A stretch of 64,000 bases of DNA. Origin: an uncultured Paracoccaceae bacterium (GTDB taxonomy: Bacteria; Pseudomonadota; Alphaproteobacteria; Rhodobacterales; Rhodobacteraceae). Every line of letters starts with the position of its first letter. The stretch's first letter is position 1. A program made the translations under genes and the position numbers. The stretch covers positions 2,580,032 to 2,644,031 of the forward strand of contig CANMKS010000001.1 in the NCBI GenBank assembly GCA_947498645.1. Reading direction: 5' to 3'. The notes under the pieces are model-generated. The model had not been told where the DNA came from, made no database searches, and was given only the letters and a program-made list of their open reading frames with translations. Below, piece after piece: positions 8,386 through 17,195 of this stretch.

Positions 8386-9723
8386 CTAGCGTTCGGGGAT
8401 CAGGCCGCGCGGGCTGAAACGCAGCACCAACAACATCAGCAGGCCCATGGTCAGCAATCGCATATGCGCCGCCGACTCGATCATGCGTTCTTTGAGGCTG
8501 CTGCCATCTTCGAGCCCACTGCTGAGAAGGTTCATCAGGCTAAGGCCAAGCGGTTCAACCTGAATCCACAGCCACCAGATCAGCATACCCCCAAGGACCG
8601 CCCCAAAGTTGTTGCCGGAGCCACCAACAATCACCATGACCCAGACAAGGAAAGTAAAGCGCAGCGGCTGATAAGAGGTTGGGGTCAGCTGTCCATCCAG
8701 CGTCGTCATCATGGCACCTGCGATGCCGCAAATGGCCGACCCAAGAATGAAAATCTGCAAGTGCCGTCCTTTGACGTCCTTACCCATGGCTTCTGCAGCG
8801 ACTTCGTTGTCGCGGATCGCGCGCATCATGCGGCCCCAAGGGCTGCTCAGTGCTTTTTGTGCCAGCCAAAGCAGGATCAACAGGACCACAGTGAACAGGA
8901 CCGCATAGGCCATCTTTGTATACAGCGTTGATGCTGTGACAGGATCCAGCCCAAGACTTGCCGCGCGTTCGACAAAGCCCGCATCGTTCTGCAGATCAAC
9001 CTCGTATGGGACAGGCCGGGGCAGGCCGATGGTGTTCTTGACACCACGCGCCAGCCAATCCTCGTTTTTGAGGATGGCGATGATGATCTCGGCGATGCCC
9101 AGCGTTGCAATCGCCAAATAGTCAGAGCGCAGACCAAGAGCCGTCTTGCCGATGATCCACGCGGCCCCAGCGGCAAGCAAGCCGCCAACGGGCCAGGAGA
9201 CAAGCGTGAGCCATCCCCAGTCGCGGTAATTCTCGGCACCACCAAAGTTCAACCCGCCAATGTTGCCAGCCGAGGCAGGGTCGATCGCCTCGACAAATGC
9301 GACGCCACCGTCAAACACAGCACGGTAAAGAAAGAACCCTGCGATCAAGATTGCCAGCGTTGCCAACACGCGCGTCCGGCCTTGGAGCTTCTTCTGCGCC
9401 ATGACTGCAACCACAACCGTTGCGGCACCAAACAGTAGGCCCAGAATGATCCGCCATCCGCCGCCGATGGCCCAAGCGCCCGGTGCCGGTGGCATGGAAA
9501 TCAGCACAGCGGCCAAACCGCCCAAAGCCACAAAGCCCATGACACCAATGTTGAATAGCCCCGCAAAGCCCCATTGCAGGTTCACACCCAATGCCATGAT
9601 GGCCGAAATCAGCCCCATGTTCAGGATCAGCAGGGCCGAGTTCCAGCCCTGGATTATCCCGGTGCCAATCAGCAAGAGGGCAACAATGCCAAACAGGGCG
9701 GTATCTCTGACGGTGGTGCTCAT
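8386..9723 (-). CDS. livM: Branched-chain amino acid ABC transporter permease LivM
   Basis: This 445-residue polytopic permease is one of the two membrane subunits of a HAAT-family importer. The signature region (SDYLAIATLGIAEIIIAILKNEDWL) and the C-terminal block MGKDVKGRHLQIFILGSAICG...GG mark BPD_transp_2 family LivM. About ten hydrophobic helices are visible. It is longer than E. coli LivM because of an insert near residues 110-165. Its start overlaps the livH stop by 4 nt. The final hydrophobic stretch (RLLTMGLLMLLVLRFSPRGLIP) ends in the usual FRPRGL-like motif. Confidence 0.93.
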   Translation of the reverse strand: MSTTVRDTALFGIVALLLIGTGIIQGWNSALLILNMGLISAIMALGVNLQWGFAGLFNIGVMGFVALGGLAAVLISMPPAPGAWAIGGGWRIILGLLFGAATVVVAVMAQKKLQGRTRVLATLAILIAGFFLYRAVFDGGVAFVEAIDPASAGNIGGLNFGGAENYRDWGWLTLVSWPVGGLLAAGAAWIIGKTALGLRSDYLAIATLGIAEIIIAILKNEDWLARGVKNTIGLPRPVPYEVDLQNDAGFVERAASLGLDPVTASTLYTKMAYAVLFTVVLLILLWLAQKALSSPWGRMMRAIRDNEVAAEAMGKDVKGRHLQIFILGSAICGIAGAMMTTLDGQLTPTSYQPLRFTFLVWVMVIVGGSGNNFGAVLGGMLIWWLWIQVEPLGLSLMNLLSSGLEDGSSLKERMIESAAHMRLLTMGLLMLLVLRFSPRGLIPER

Positions 9724-10730
9724 ACGGATTGCCCCTTGAATAGGCCGGTCGGTTTGAACAGCAGAACGATGATCAGGATCGCAAAGCTGACGGCAAATTT
9801 ATAATCGGTGGACAAAAGCTGGACGAGGCCGTCAGGCTCAAGGCTTTCAGGCATCAGATAGACCAGCACCTTTTTCCACGCATAGGTGATTGTGACCTCG
9901 CTGAAGGCGATCACAAACCCACCTGCGATCGCCCCGATCGGGTTGCCCAGACCGCCGACAATGGCGGCGGCAAAGATCGGCAACAGCAGCTGGAAATAGG
10001 TGAAGGCCTTGAATGACTTATCGAGGCCGTAAAGCACACCTGCGGTGGTCGCCAAAGCGGCCACGATCATCCAGGTCACCTTGACCACCCAGTCAGGGTT
10101 AATGCCTGACAACAGGGCGAGGTCTTCGTTATCCGAAAAGGCCCGCATGGATTTGCCTGTGCGGGTCTTGTTGAGGAACCAAAAGAGCAGGGCCATGACG
10201 ACCAAGGCCACCACAAGCGTGATCGCTTGAGTCGTTTTGATCGCCAGACCTTCGTTAAGGCCGGTTGCCTCTTTAAAGCCACGGGCCGTGACGATGAACC
10301 GCTCTCCATCAGCAAAGCGGATATCACGCACCCCGATGATAAACCGCACGATGCCGTTCATCACAAACATCACGCCCATGGACACGATCACAAGGATCAC
10401 GGGCGATGCCTTTTGCTGGCGGTAGAATTTATAAACCGCCCAGTCGGTACCCAGCAGCAGCAGGATTGTTGCGCCAATGCCGATGGGCAGGGCGAGCAGG
10501 GCGGTGGGCAGCGGGCCAAAGGTGATGCCCATACCGGTCAGAAGCGTTGTGAACAAAATGGTGATCGCGGTCCCAAAGGCCATCGTGTCGCCATGGGCAA
10601 AGTTCGAAAACCGCAGAATGCCGTAGATCATCGTGACGCCCAACGCCCCAATGGCCAGTTGCGCGCCATAGGCCAGGCCGGGGACAATGACGAAGTTCGC
10701 CAGTGCGACGATTGCGTTTAGAAAGTCCAT
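9720..10730 (-). CDS. livH: Branched-chain amino acid ABC transporter permease LivH
   Basis: The 336-residue protein is a LivH-type permease, partner of LivM. Eight or more hydrophobic helices are visible. Typical blocks are YGILRFSNFAHGD near residue 36, FRAFSDNEDLALLSGINPD-like near 190, and GLGNPIGAIAGGFVIAFSE, the coupling-helix region, near 265. The ATG is preceded by AAGGGTGA. It shares a 4-nt overlap with livM and lies 32 nt after a small secreted-protein gene. Confidence 0.93.
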   Translation of the reverse strand: MDFLNAIVALANFVIVPGLAYGAQLAIGALGVTMIYGILRFSNFAHGDTMAFGTAITILFTTLLTGMGITFGPLPTALLALPIGIGATILLLLGTDWAVYKFYRQQKASPVILVIVSMGVMFVMNGIVRFIIGVRDIRFADGERFIVTARGFKEATGLNEGLAIKTTQAITLVVALVVMALLFWFLNKTRTGKSMRAFSDNEDLALLSGINPDWVVKVTWMIVAALATTAGVLYGLDKSFKAFTYFQLLLPIFAAAIVGGLGNPIGAIAGGFVIAFSEVTITYAWKKVLVYLMPESLEPDGLVQLLSTDYKFAVSFAILIIVLLFKPTGLFKGQSV

Positions 10731-10762
10731 CTAAAGATCACCCTTGGAAATCAACGAGTTAT

Positions 10763-11107
10763 TCATTGCGCCACCTCACATGTCCCGCTCAGATGCTCGC
10801 CGGCGCGCGCATTTGCAAAGACAGCTGACCCATCGGCCTGCATTACCATCATCATTTCCGAGCCGCCCAAGCCCTCTGCCCAGAACCCCATAGTATTGCC
10901 GATCATGATCGGCTCTGCCGGGAACTGTGCGTCGTCCATCCGGACGGTCGTGACACGGCGGCGCGCCGGTTCCTGTGTGTCAATGGCCGGGGCAAACTGG
11001 CTGCGGTCGATTTCGAACTGCACCGCCGTGCCGGACAGATCGCAGGTGATGATATCGGCCATTGCAGGGCCGGTGAGCGTTGCACAGAGGAAGGCTTGCA
11101 TCTTCAT
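10763..11107 (-). CDS. Small putative periplasmic protein encoded between livF and livH
   Basis: The 114-residue product has a short N-terminal signal-like segment (KMQAFLCATLTGPAMA, probable cleavage near residue 18). Two cysteines, in DIITCDLSG and SGTCEVA close to the two ends of the mature chain, could form a disulfide. No family was recognised. Its ATG overlaps the livF stop (ATGA), so it is translated with the ABC genes. A periplasmic accessory role for the Liv transporter is only inferred from that position. Confidence 0.65.
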   Translation of the reverse strand: MKMQAFLCATLTGPAMADIITCDLSGTAVQFEIDRSQFAPAIDTQEPARRRVTTVRMDDAQFPAEPIMIGNTMGFWAEGLGGSEMMMVMQADGSAVFANARAGEHLSGTCEVAQ

Positions 11108-11934
11108 CCGCCCAGGAAGCTTCGCCGCACGTCATCATCGGCGAGCAGTTCCTTGCCGGTACCCGTGTGGGCATTGCGGCCCTGCACCAGAACATAGGCT
11201 TTATCCGCAATTTCAAGGGCTTGGCGGGCGTTTTGTTCCACCATCAGGATTGGGATACCGGTGCGCGCAACCTCGATGATCCGGTCAAACAGCTCGTCCA
11301 TGACGATGGGTGATACACCTGCGGTTGGCTCATCCAGCATCAGCACCTTTGGCTGGGTCATCAGCGCCCGACCCACGGCCACCTGCTGGCGCTGACCACC
11401 TGACAATTCACCCGCTGGCTGGTTACGTTTGTCCTTGAGGATCGGGAACAGGTCATAAACCTGCGCCATTGTATCGCTGAAATCATCGCGGCGGATGAAG
11501 GCGCCCATCTCAAGGTTTTCTTCGACCGTCATCGAGGTAAAGATATTGGCGACCTGTGGAACAAACCCCATGCCTTTGACAACGCGCTCCTGTGGGGACA
11601 GATGGGTGATATCTTCGCCATCCAGACGCACAGCACCTTCGTTGACGTTGAGCATACCAAAGACGGCCTTCATCGCGGTCGATTTGCCCGCCCCATTGGG
11701 GCCGACGATCACGGCAATCTCGCCCTTTTCCGCGGCGATGGTGCAGCTGTGCAGGATATCGGGGCCTTTGCCATAGCCGCCGGTCATCGCATCACCGATC
11801 AGAAACGGCTCTCCGCTGGCGGCAGAGCTGCCGCCGGTGCGATAGGTCACGGTGTCCTTGTTGGCGCCGCCACCGTCCTTGGTGATGGAACGATCCTTAT
11901 TGCCGCGATCGTTCTGGTAGGGATTGTCATTCAC
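11104..11934 (-). CDS. livF: Branched-chain amino acid ABC transporter ATP-binding protein LivF
   Basis: The 276-residue ATPase contains Walker A GPNGAGKST, the signature LSGGQRQ, Walker B VLMLDEP and the LivF-type H-loop replacement region (LMVEQNARQAL). It begins with GTG, which overlaps the TGA of the preceding small gene (GTGA). An N-terminal extension of about 40 residues rich in Asn, Gly, Ser and Asp (through GGSSAASGEP) precedes the normal LivF start and looks disordered. Typical LivF proteins are about 235 residues, so this extension is unusual. Confidence 0.92.
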   Translation of the reverse strand: MNDNPYQNDRGNKDRSITKDGGGANKDTVTYRTGGSSAASGEPFLIGDAMTGGYGKGPDILHSCTIAAEKGEIAVIVGPNGAGKSTAMKAVFGMLNVNEGAVRLDGEDITHLSPQERVVKGMGFVPQVANIFTSMTVEENLEMGAFIRRDDFSDTMAQVYDLFPILKDKRNQPAGELSGGQRQQVAVGRALMTQPKVLMLDEPTAGVSPIVMDELFDRIIEVARTGIPILMVEQNARQALEIADKAYVLVQGRNAHTGTGKELLADDDVRRSFLGG

Positions 11935-12089
11935 GGATTAACATACTCTTCAAGAAATGGGGCATAGGTTGTCAGCGTGTCGCGCATCAGCGCCTGCTCG
12001 GCAGGGTCCGCGTGGTTGGCGTAGATGTAGTAGAATGTCGCGGCAGAGCCCAAAACGGCTCCGAAAAGAACGGTTAACAGGAATTTCAT
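11931..12089 (-). CDS. 52-residue putative membrane protein encoded between livG and livF
   Basis: The ATG at 12089 follows an AAAGGGAAA Shine-Dalgarno and gives a 52-residue protein: one hydrophobic helix (FLLTVLFGAVLGSAATFYYIY) and a short acidic tail with a charged amphipathic region (DPAEQALMRDTLTTYAPFLEEY). Its TGA overlaps the livF GTG, so livF translation is likely coupled to it. The frame stays open upstream, but the longer version has no Shine-Dalgarno. No family was recognised. It could be a small transporter-associated membrane peptide. Confidence 0.55.
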   Translation of the reverse strand: MKFLLTVLFGAVLGSAATFYYIYANHADPAEQALMRDTLTTYAPFLEEYVNP

Positions 12090-12168
12090 GTTGGTTTTCC
12101 CTTTCGTTGGCGTGTGTGCCCCCACGCAGTTTGGCTGGGCTTTCCGCACGCATTGACTGTCAAGCGCA

Positions 12169-12948
12169 TCAGCCCACCATCTCCTTGTTTTTCAGGCCAG
12201 TGCCTAGATAAGCCTCGATAACCTGTTCGTTTGCCTTGATCTCGTCCAGTGTGCCTTCGGCGAGGACGTGACCCTCGGCCATACAGATCACCGGGTCGCA
12301 GAGGCGGCCGATAAAATCCATGTCGTGTTCGATCACGACGAATGTGTAGTTGCGTTCTTTGTTCAGGCGCAGGATGGCATCCCCGATGGTGTTCAGCAGG
12401 GTGCGGTTCACGCCTGCACCTACCTCATCAAGAAACACGATGCGGGCGTCGACCATCATGGTCCGCCCCAGTTCCAGCAGCTTTTTCTGCCCGCCCGAGA
12501 GGTTGCCAGCCTTTTCCTCTTTGAGGTGTTCAATTGTCAGAAATTCGATGACTTCATCGGCCTTGGCCTGTAACGCGCGTTCTTCATCGGCAATCCGTTT
12601 GCGGCCAAACCACGCATTCCACAGCGTTTCACCTGATTGATCGCCGGGGACCATCATCAGGTTTTCGCGCACCGTCATTGATGAAAATTCATGTGCAATC
12701 TGGAAGGTGCGGAGCAGCCCCTTGTGGAACAATTCATGCGGCGGCAGTCCGGTGATATCCTCCCCATGCATCGTCACTTTGCCGGAGGTAGGTTTAAGAA
12801 CGCCTGCGATCACATTGAAAAGCGTTGTTTTTCCGGCTCCATTAGGGCCGATCAGCCCGGTGATGGTACCTTCATTGATGGTCAATGACGCGCCATCGAC
12901 GGCTTTGAAGCCACCAAAGGTTTTGACCACATTCTCAACGACGATCAT
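12169..12948 (-). CDS. livG: Branched-chain amino acid ABC transporter ATP-binding protein LivG
   Basis: This 259-residue ATPase pairs with LivF to energise the importer. Visible are Walker A GPNGAGKTT, the Q-loop region, the signature LSGGQKK, Walker B IVFLDEVGAGV and the H-loop VIEHDMDFI. The ATG at 12948 gives the standard LivG N-terminus (MIVVENVVKTFGG); the frame is open to 13026, but the added residues do not resemble the family. It lies 92 nt downstream of the binding-protein gene. Confidence 0.93.
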   Translation of the reverse strand: MIVVENVVKTFGGFKAVDGASLTINEGTITGLIGPNGAGKTTLFNVIAGVLKPTSGKVTMHGEDITGLPPHELFHKGLLRTFQIAHEFSSMTVRENLMMVPGDQSGETLWNAWFGRKRIADEERALQAKADEVIEFLTIEHLKEEKAGNLSGGQKKLLELGRTMMVDARIVFLDEVGAGVNRTLLNTIGDAILRLNKERNYTFVVIEHDMDFIGRLCDPVICMAEGHVLAEGTLDEIKANEQVIEAYLGTGLKNKEMVG

Positions 12949-13040
12949 CCCAATGTCCCTTTCATGCGCTTGACGGCATGTCATGTGTGAAAGCGGCGCG
13001 TGGGCAGAACCCTCGCGCCGCTTCATCTTGTCAGGCCGAC

Positions 13041-14234
13041 TTAGCGGTAACCAATGGTCGAATATACGCCGTCAGCGAATTCGATTTCCTGATAGTTCCC
13101 TGCCGATTCACCGGGGCCGATCAGCTCTACCGCGGAGGCGCCGACGTAATCTACGTCTTGGCCTGCTGCGATCAGCTCAAGCGCCTTTTGCAATTCGCCG
13201 GGGAAGATCTGTTCGCCTGGTGCGTTGGCCACGTCAAATACGTGATCCTTGAAATCAGCCGAATCTGTGGACCCTGCCGCCTGCATCGCCAGCATGATCA
13301 GCGCTGCCGCGTCATAGCTTTCGGGTGAAAACGCGCCTGTGCCATCGAAACCAGCCGCGGTGGCCAGTTCAACGTATTTCGCAGCACCCGGGCTGTCGGT
13401 GCCGGGGTAGGCGCCGAAAGATCCGTTCAGTTCAGCACCAAAGTTCTCGTTCAGCTTTACGCCCACCATCCCATCAGGGACGTAGAACGTGTCAAATGCA
13501 CCTGTGTCGAGGGCAGAGCGAATGATGCCAGACCCACCTTGGTCAACGTAGCCGGCAACAACCAGCACTTCACCACCGGCAGAGGCCAGCGCGCCAACTT
13601 CGGCAGAATAGTCCGCCTTGCCGTCTTCGTGCGCGGCAGAGATGGTGACAGTGCCGCCAGCTGCTTCGAACTCAGCCTGGAACGCATCAGCAAGACCCTT
13701 GCCGTAGTCGTTGTTGGTGTAGGTCAAAGCGACTTCGCTGACACCGCGATCTTGCAGGATGTTGGTGATGATCACGCCCTGACGCGCATCAGAAGGTGCC
13801 GTGCGGAAGAACAGACCATCATCGTCGGCTGTGGACAGGCCGGGGGAAGTGGCGGACGGTGAAATCATCACAACGCCATTGGCGCGTGCGACGTTTTGCA
13901 GGATGGCACCTGTCACACCGGAACAATCCGCGCCCATGATGGCTGCAACGCCATCGGCAGTAACCAGACGCTCTGCCGCAGCTGTTGCTGCACCAGCGTC
14001 GATACATGTGCTGTCACCGCGTACAGAGGTGACGGTCATCCCATCCAGCAGCGCACCGGATTCAGTGACTTCAGCCATCGCCAGTTCGGCACCGGCACCC
14101 ATGGCAGGTGTGATGGATTCAAGTGGGCCGGTGAAGCCGAGGATCACCCCGATTTTCACTTCGCTGTGGGCATCGGCGTATGCGCCACCAGCCATCATCG
14201 CGACAGCAGATGTCGCCAAAAGTAGGTTTTTCAT
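13041..14234 (-). CDS. livK: Branched-chain amino acid ABC transporter substrate-binding protein
   Basis: A 397-residue periplasmic binding protein of the Leu/Ile/Val (peripla_BP_6) type. The signal peptide (KNLLLATSAVAMMAGGAYA) is cleaved before DAHSEVKIG. The fold begins with the typical KIGVILGFTGPLES. ATG 14234 is preceded by GGGAGA; an upstream in-frame ATG at 14261 is less likely. As first gene of the liv operon it is probably expressed most strongly. The ligand may be any small amide or amino acid, since family members are promiscuous; the symbol reflects the family rather than proven specificity. Confidence 0.9.
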   Translation of the reverse strand: MKNLLLATSAVAMMAGGAYADAHSEVKIGVILGFTGPLESITPAMGAGAELAMAEVTESGALLDGMTVTSVRGDSTCIDAGAATAAAERLVTADGVAAIMGADCSGVTGAILQNVARANGVVMISPSATSPGLSTADDDGLFFRTAPSDARQGVIITNILQDRGVSEVALTYTNNDYGKGLADAFQAEFEAAGGTVTISAAHEDGKADYSAEVGALASAGGEVLVVAGYVDQGGSGIIRSALDTGAFDTFYVPDGMVGVKLNENFGAELNGSFGAYPGTDSPGAAKYVELATAAGFDGTGAFSPESYDAAALIMLAMQAAGSTDSADFKDHVFDVANAPGEQIFPGELQKALELIAAGQDVDYVGASAVELIGPGESAGNYQEIEFADGVYSTIGYR

Positions 14235-14395
14235 TTTTGTCTCCCTATTGGATATCTTCATCCTGCCGCGCAGATTAGCAGGGAGTTTCCAAAAGGAAAG
14301 TCGGAACCCAAGGTCAATGTGCCTTAAGCGGCCTATCTGGAAGGCGATTTGGCTTTTTGCCCGCCCACCGGGCCGGAGGATCGCCGCTTTTGGCG

Positions 14396-15991
14396 CTAAT
14401 GCCCTTCAATCGTGGCCTCAACCTGATCCCAATCGCGCGCTGCAAGGGCCGCGTCACTGATCCAGAACTGGATCACCCCGGCATCGCCCCACATCCAATG
14501 GTGCAGGCTGTCTGATTGCAGTTGCAAAAGCAGGTGATCATGGGCATGGTCCTCGATCGCCGTTTGGACGGCCGTGCCGAGGCCAAACATCTGGTGGCGA
14601 CGGGCGTTTTCAGGCAGTCGCCAATGCGCGTCGATATCGTCTCGCACTGCGGTCGGCAGATTGTGATAGGTTTGAAAATCACCGGTAGCCGCAGCAATCA
14701 ATGTGGCGTTTGCGGCGTCGCCGATGCTCGTCAAAGCACCGGGCGAACCCTTGTAAAACGGCTGGAACGGTGCGGCTTGCCCTTGCAGCGGCGTGATCAG
14801 TCCAAAGTAGTGTAACAACTGGGCGATATCCGCGCTCTGCATCCGGTCCCAGGCGTCCTGCTCTAACGCCCAGCCGGTGATCTCATCGGTCATTTCGGCA
14901 AAATCGTCGTGCCGTTGGGTCAAGGTATCAAGGTCATTCTGATAACGGTCGCCATATTCGGCGACGCGGTTTTGCGCTTTTTCCAACGTCTGGTCATAGC
15001 TCTGCAACGCGACAAGCAGCGAGTTGGCGAACCGCTGTGCCGTATCCCAGAAAAATGCGCCACCAAAACCCGGAACCGATTTGGCGTATTTTTGCGCTGA
15101 GATATAACGTGTTTCCTGATCGGGGAATTTCATCGTCATATATGCATTGGCCATGGCGCCGTCGTTTGGATCAGGGACAGGGGTTGCCACGGGGTCGATG
15201 GGCCAGCGGGGGAAAATCCGCGGTGCGGTTTGCGGTGTGTGGCCTTTGATGTAATTGCCCCAGTTCTCACCCTCGTAGAGTACCGGCAGATCATCAGGCA
15301 AAGGCGTGGGTGCGGCATGGGTCCGGTCAATATGCACGACCTTGGCAGGCAGCATCGGATCCTGAGTTGTCGGAACAAAAAACGCCAGCGCCCCGGTGCG
15401 CGGCATCTGCGCCGGAAGAGCGTCCTGCGGCAGTGAGGCAAGGTCAATCTGCGCCAGATGATGCAGCGGCGTGCCATCTTCGGCGCGTGGCCACGGCGTA
15501 TCGCCCAGGGCAGGGGCGCCGCCCAGCCAACTTGTCCCTTCCGTACGTATGTCGATCTTGGAGCGCGGGCTGCGCACCAATGTGATTTCGGCAGAGCGCT
15601 GGAAGGCCTGCGCCTTGATACGGGCCGCATCGATGTGATCGGCCAGTCGTTTGGTATCTTTGCGGCTGAGCTTGGTCAGGCCCGCGTCTTTGCAGAGTTT
15701 GGGCGCCGCCGCCCGGAACTGATCACCTGTTTCGATGCTGCTGGCCTGTGCGTAAGCCAGATATACGTCGTCCGGTGTGACGGGCGCGGTTGCGGCTGCA
15801 TCGCTTTGCTCACCCGCATTGCCGCCGGGGCGCAGCAATCCAAGAAAGGCCGCGATTGGCAAAAGCAGCAGCAGGCCAATGGCTGCGGTTGTCTGCATCT
15901 GCGCGTCATCAGTGGCCTTGGCGTAGAAGGCCGCCGCGATGGTAGGTATCGCAACAGCCGCAAAGAACAGCTTGATGAGGATGCGTCGCAT
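14396..15991 (-). CDS. DUF1963 (YwqG-like) domain membrane protein
   Basis: The 531-residue protein begins with two hydrophobic segments (LIKLFFAAVAIPTIAAAF near 5-22 and IGLLLLLPIAAFLGLL near 38-53). A soluble region follows with the DUF1963 pattern: SWLGGAPALGDTPWPR, then HLAQIDLASLP, then GALAFFV. The C-terminus has a pattern like FWISDAALAARDW. The DUF1963 function is unknown. The ATG at 15991 was chosen because it gives a membrane N-terminus and lies 10 nt after the glxA-like stop, implying one operon with the regulator. The longer open frame upstream overlaps the regulator and looks spurious. Confidence 0.7.
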   Translation of the reverse strand: MRRILIKLFFAAVAIPTIAAAFYAKATDDAQMQTTAAIGLLLLLPIAAFLGLLRPGGNAGEQSDAAATAPVTPDDVYLAYAQASSIETGDQFRAAAPKLCKDAGLTKLSRKDTKRLADHIDAARIKAQAFQRSAEITLVRSPRSKIDIRTEGTSWLGGAPALGDTPWPRAEDGTPLHHLAQIDLASLPQDALPAQMPRTGALAFFVPTTQDPMLPAKVVHIDRTHAAPTPLPDDLPVLYEGENWGNYIKGHTPQTAPRIFPRWPIDPVATPVPDPNDGAMANAYMTMKFPDQETRYISAQKYAKSVPGFGGAFFWDTAQRFANSLLVALQSYDQTLEKAQNRVAEYGDRYQNDLDTLTQRHDDFAEMTDEITGWALEQDAWDRMQSADIAQLLHYFGLITPLQGQAAPFQPFYKGSPGALTSIGDAANATLIAAATGDFQTYHNLPTAVRDDIDAHWRLPENARRHQMFGLGTAVQTAIEDHAHDHLLLQLQSDSLHHWMWGDAGVIQFWISDAALAARDWDQVEATIEGH

Positions 15992-16001
15992 CGGGCGCCG
16001 G

Positions 16002-17003
16002 TCAGACCGACAATCGTGCGGCGTGGCTCCCACGCTCGCGGTATGGCGTCGTGTCGTAGTGCGACCGGTAGCATTTCGAGAAATGCGACGGTGAGGCAAA
16101 ACCACATGCCAGCGCCACATTGATCACTGTCATATCCGTCTGCATCAGCAGATTGCGTGCCTTTTGCAGGCGCAATTCCATGTAGTACCGCTTGGGACTA
16201 CGGGACAGGTAGCGCCGGAACAGGCGTTCTAGCTGGCGGGTCGACATGCCCACGTCCTTGGCAAGGATCGCAGGGCTGATCGGTTCTTCGATGTTCTGTT
16301 CCATCATCTGAATGACGCGGCTCAGCTTGGGATGCCGTACACCAATGCGGGTGGGGATCGACAGCCGCTGAGTGTCTTGATCAGTGCGGATAGATGAATA
16401 GATCAGTATATCGGCAACCGCGTTTGCAAGATCTTCACCGTGATGATTGGCAATCAGTTTGATCATCAGGTCGATGGAGGCCGTACCGCCCGCAGTGGTG
16501 ATCCGGTTGCCGTCAACAACAAAGACCGATTTTGTCAGCTCGACCTCATCGAATTCTTCGGCAAAACTGTCCTGATTTTCCCAATGGATTGTCGCCTTTT
16601 TACCGTCCAGCAATCCAGCCTTGGCCATGGTAAATCCAGCGGTACAAAGACCCGCAATCGTCACACCGCGCCGCGCTTCACGCCGCAGCCAGTTCAGGGT
16701 GCGCTTGGTTGTGGCTTTTTGGACGTCGATGCCGCCGCAGAGCATGACAGTATCATCGCGCTCCAGTTCAAACAGATCATCGTTGACATGAAAAGCGCAG
16801 CCGTTTGAACACACCGCGTCCTCGCCGCCTTCGGCGACGATCCTCCAAGTGTACAGCTCTTTGCCCGCAGTCCGATTGGCAATGCGCAGGCTTTCTACGG
16901 CTGCTGCAAAACACAGCATCGTAAAATCCTTCATAAGCACAAAAACAAAGCGGCGCGGCTTGCCTGTGTGATCCACTTCAACGATTTGAGGTTCTATCGA
17001 CAT
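16002..17003 (-). CDS. GlxA-family transcriptional regulator (DJ-1/PfpI plus AraC domains)
   Basis: This 333-residue protein has an N-terminal class I glutamine-amidotransferase-like domain (RRFVFVLMKDFTMLCFAAAVESLR through about residue 190) containing GLCTAGF at the nucleophile-elbow position. A C-terminal AraC-type double helix-turn-helix follows (DVGMSTRQLERLFRRY...SPKRYYMELRLQKA, then VALACGFASPSHFSKCYR). Family members such as GbdR, CdhR and ArgR sense quaternary amines or amino acids. The ligand here is unknown. It transcribes away from the DAHP synthase and is followed after 10 nt by the DUF1963 gene. Confidence 0.88.
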   Translation of the reverse strand: MSIEPQIVEVDHTGKPRRFVFVLMKDFTMLCFAAAVESLRIANRTAGKELYTWRIVAEGGEDAVCSNGCAFHVNDDLFELERDDTVMLCGGIDVQKATTKRTLNWLRREARRGVTIAGLCTAGFTMAKAGLLDGKKATIHWENQDSFAEEFDEVELTKSVFVVDGNRITTAGGTASIDLMIKLIANHHGEDLANAVADILIYSSIRTDQDTQRLSIPTRIGVRHPKLSRVIQMMEQNIEEPISPAILAKDVGMSTRQLERLFRRYLSRSPKRYYMELRLQKARNLLMQTDMTVINVALACGFASPSHFSKCYRSHYDTTPYRERGSHAARLSV

Positions 17004-17123
17004 TTGAACTTTCCGTGCCGCCTGTTGCGACGGAAACCTGAGCAGGTTTGGCCGGGGCGTTCAAGGTCAAAAAGCCGCAAACTGCCTAAAGAATAAGCAC
17101 CGGTTGTGCCGCGCATTTTGCCA

Positions 17124-17152
17124 TTGGCGCGCATGACGCGCCGCGCTATACG
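17124..17152 (+). promoter_or_regulatory. DAHP synthase promoter with palindromic operator in the spacer
   Basis: TTGGCG at 17124-17129, a 17-nt spacer and TATACG at 17147-17152. Within the spacer lies a perfect dyad GGCGCG-CATGA-CGCGCC (17126-17142). A longer inverted repeat CACCGGTTG (17098-17106) / CAACCGGTG (17153-17161) frames the whole promoter. The arrangement suggests repressor control or a structured leader. Found by eye. Confidence 0.45.
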
Positions 17153-17195
17153 CAACCGGTGATACCGCTAACCTATCTTGGAATGGAGCAAGACG

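Noticed and set aside
12949-13026. N-terminal extension of LivG
   Set aside because: The open frame continues upstream, but the added residues have no family similarity, and the ATG at 12948 gives the standard LivG start.
15992-16120. N-terminal extension of the DUF1963 protein into the GlxA-type gene
   Set aside because: It overlaps the end of a conserved regulator, is Arg-rich, and precedes a normal membrane N-terminus.
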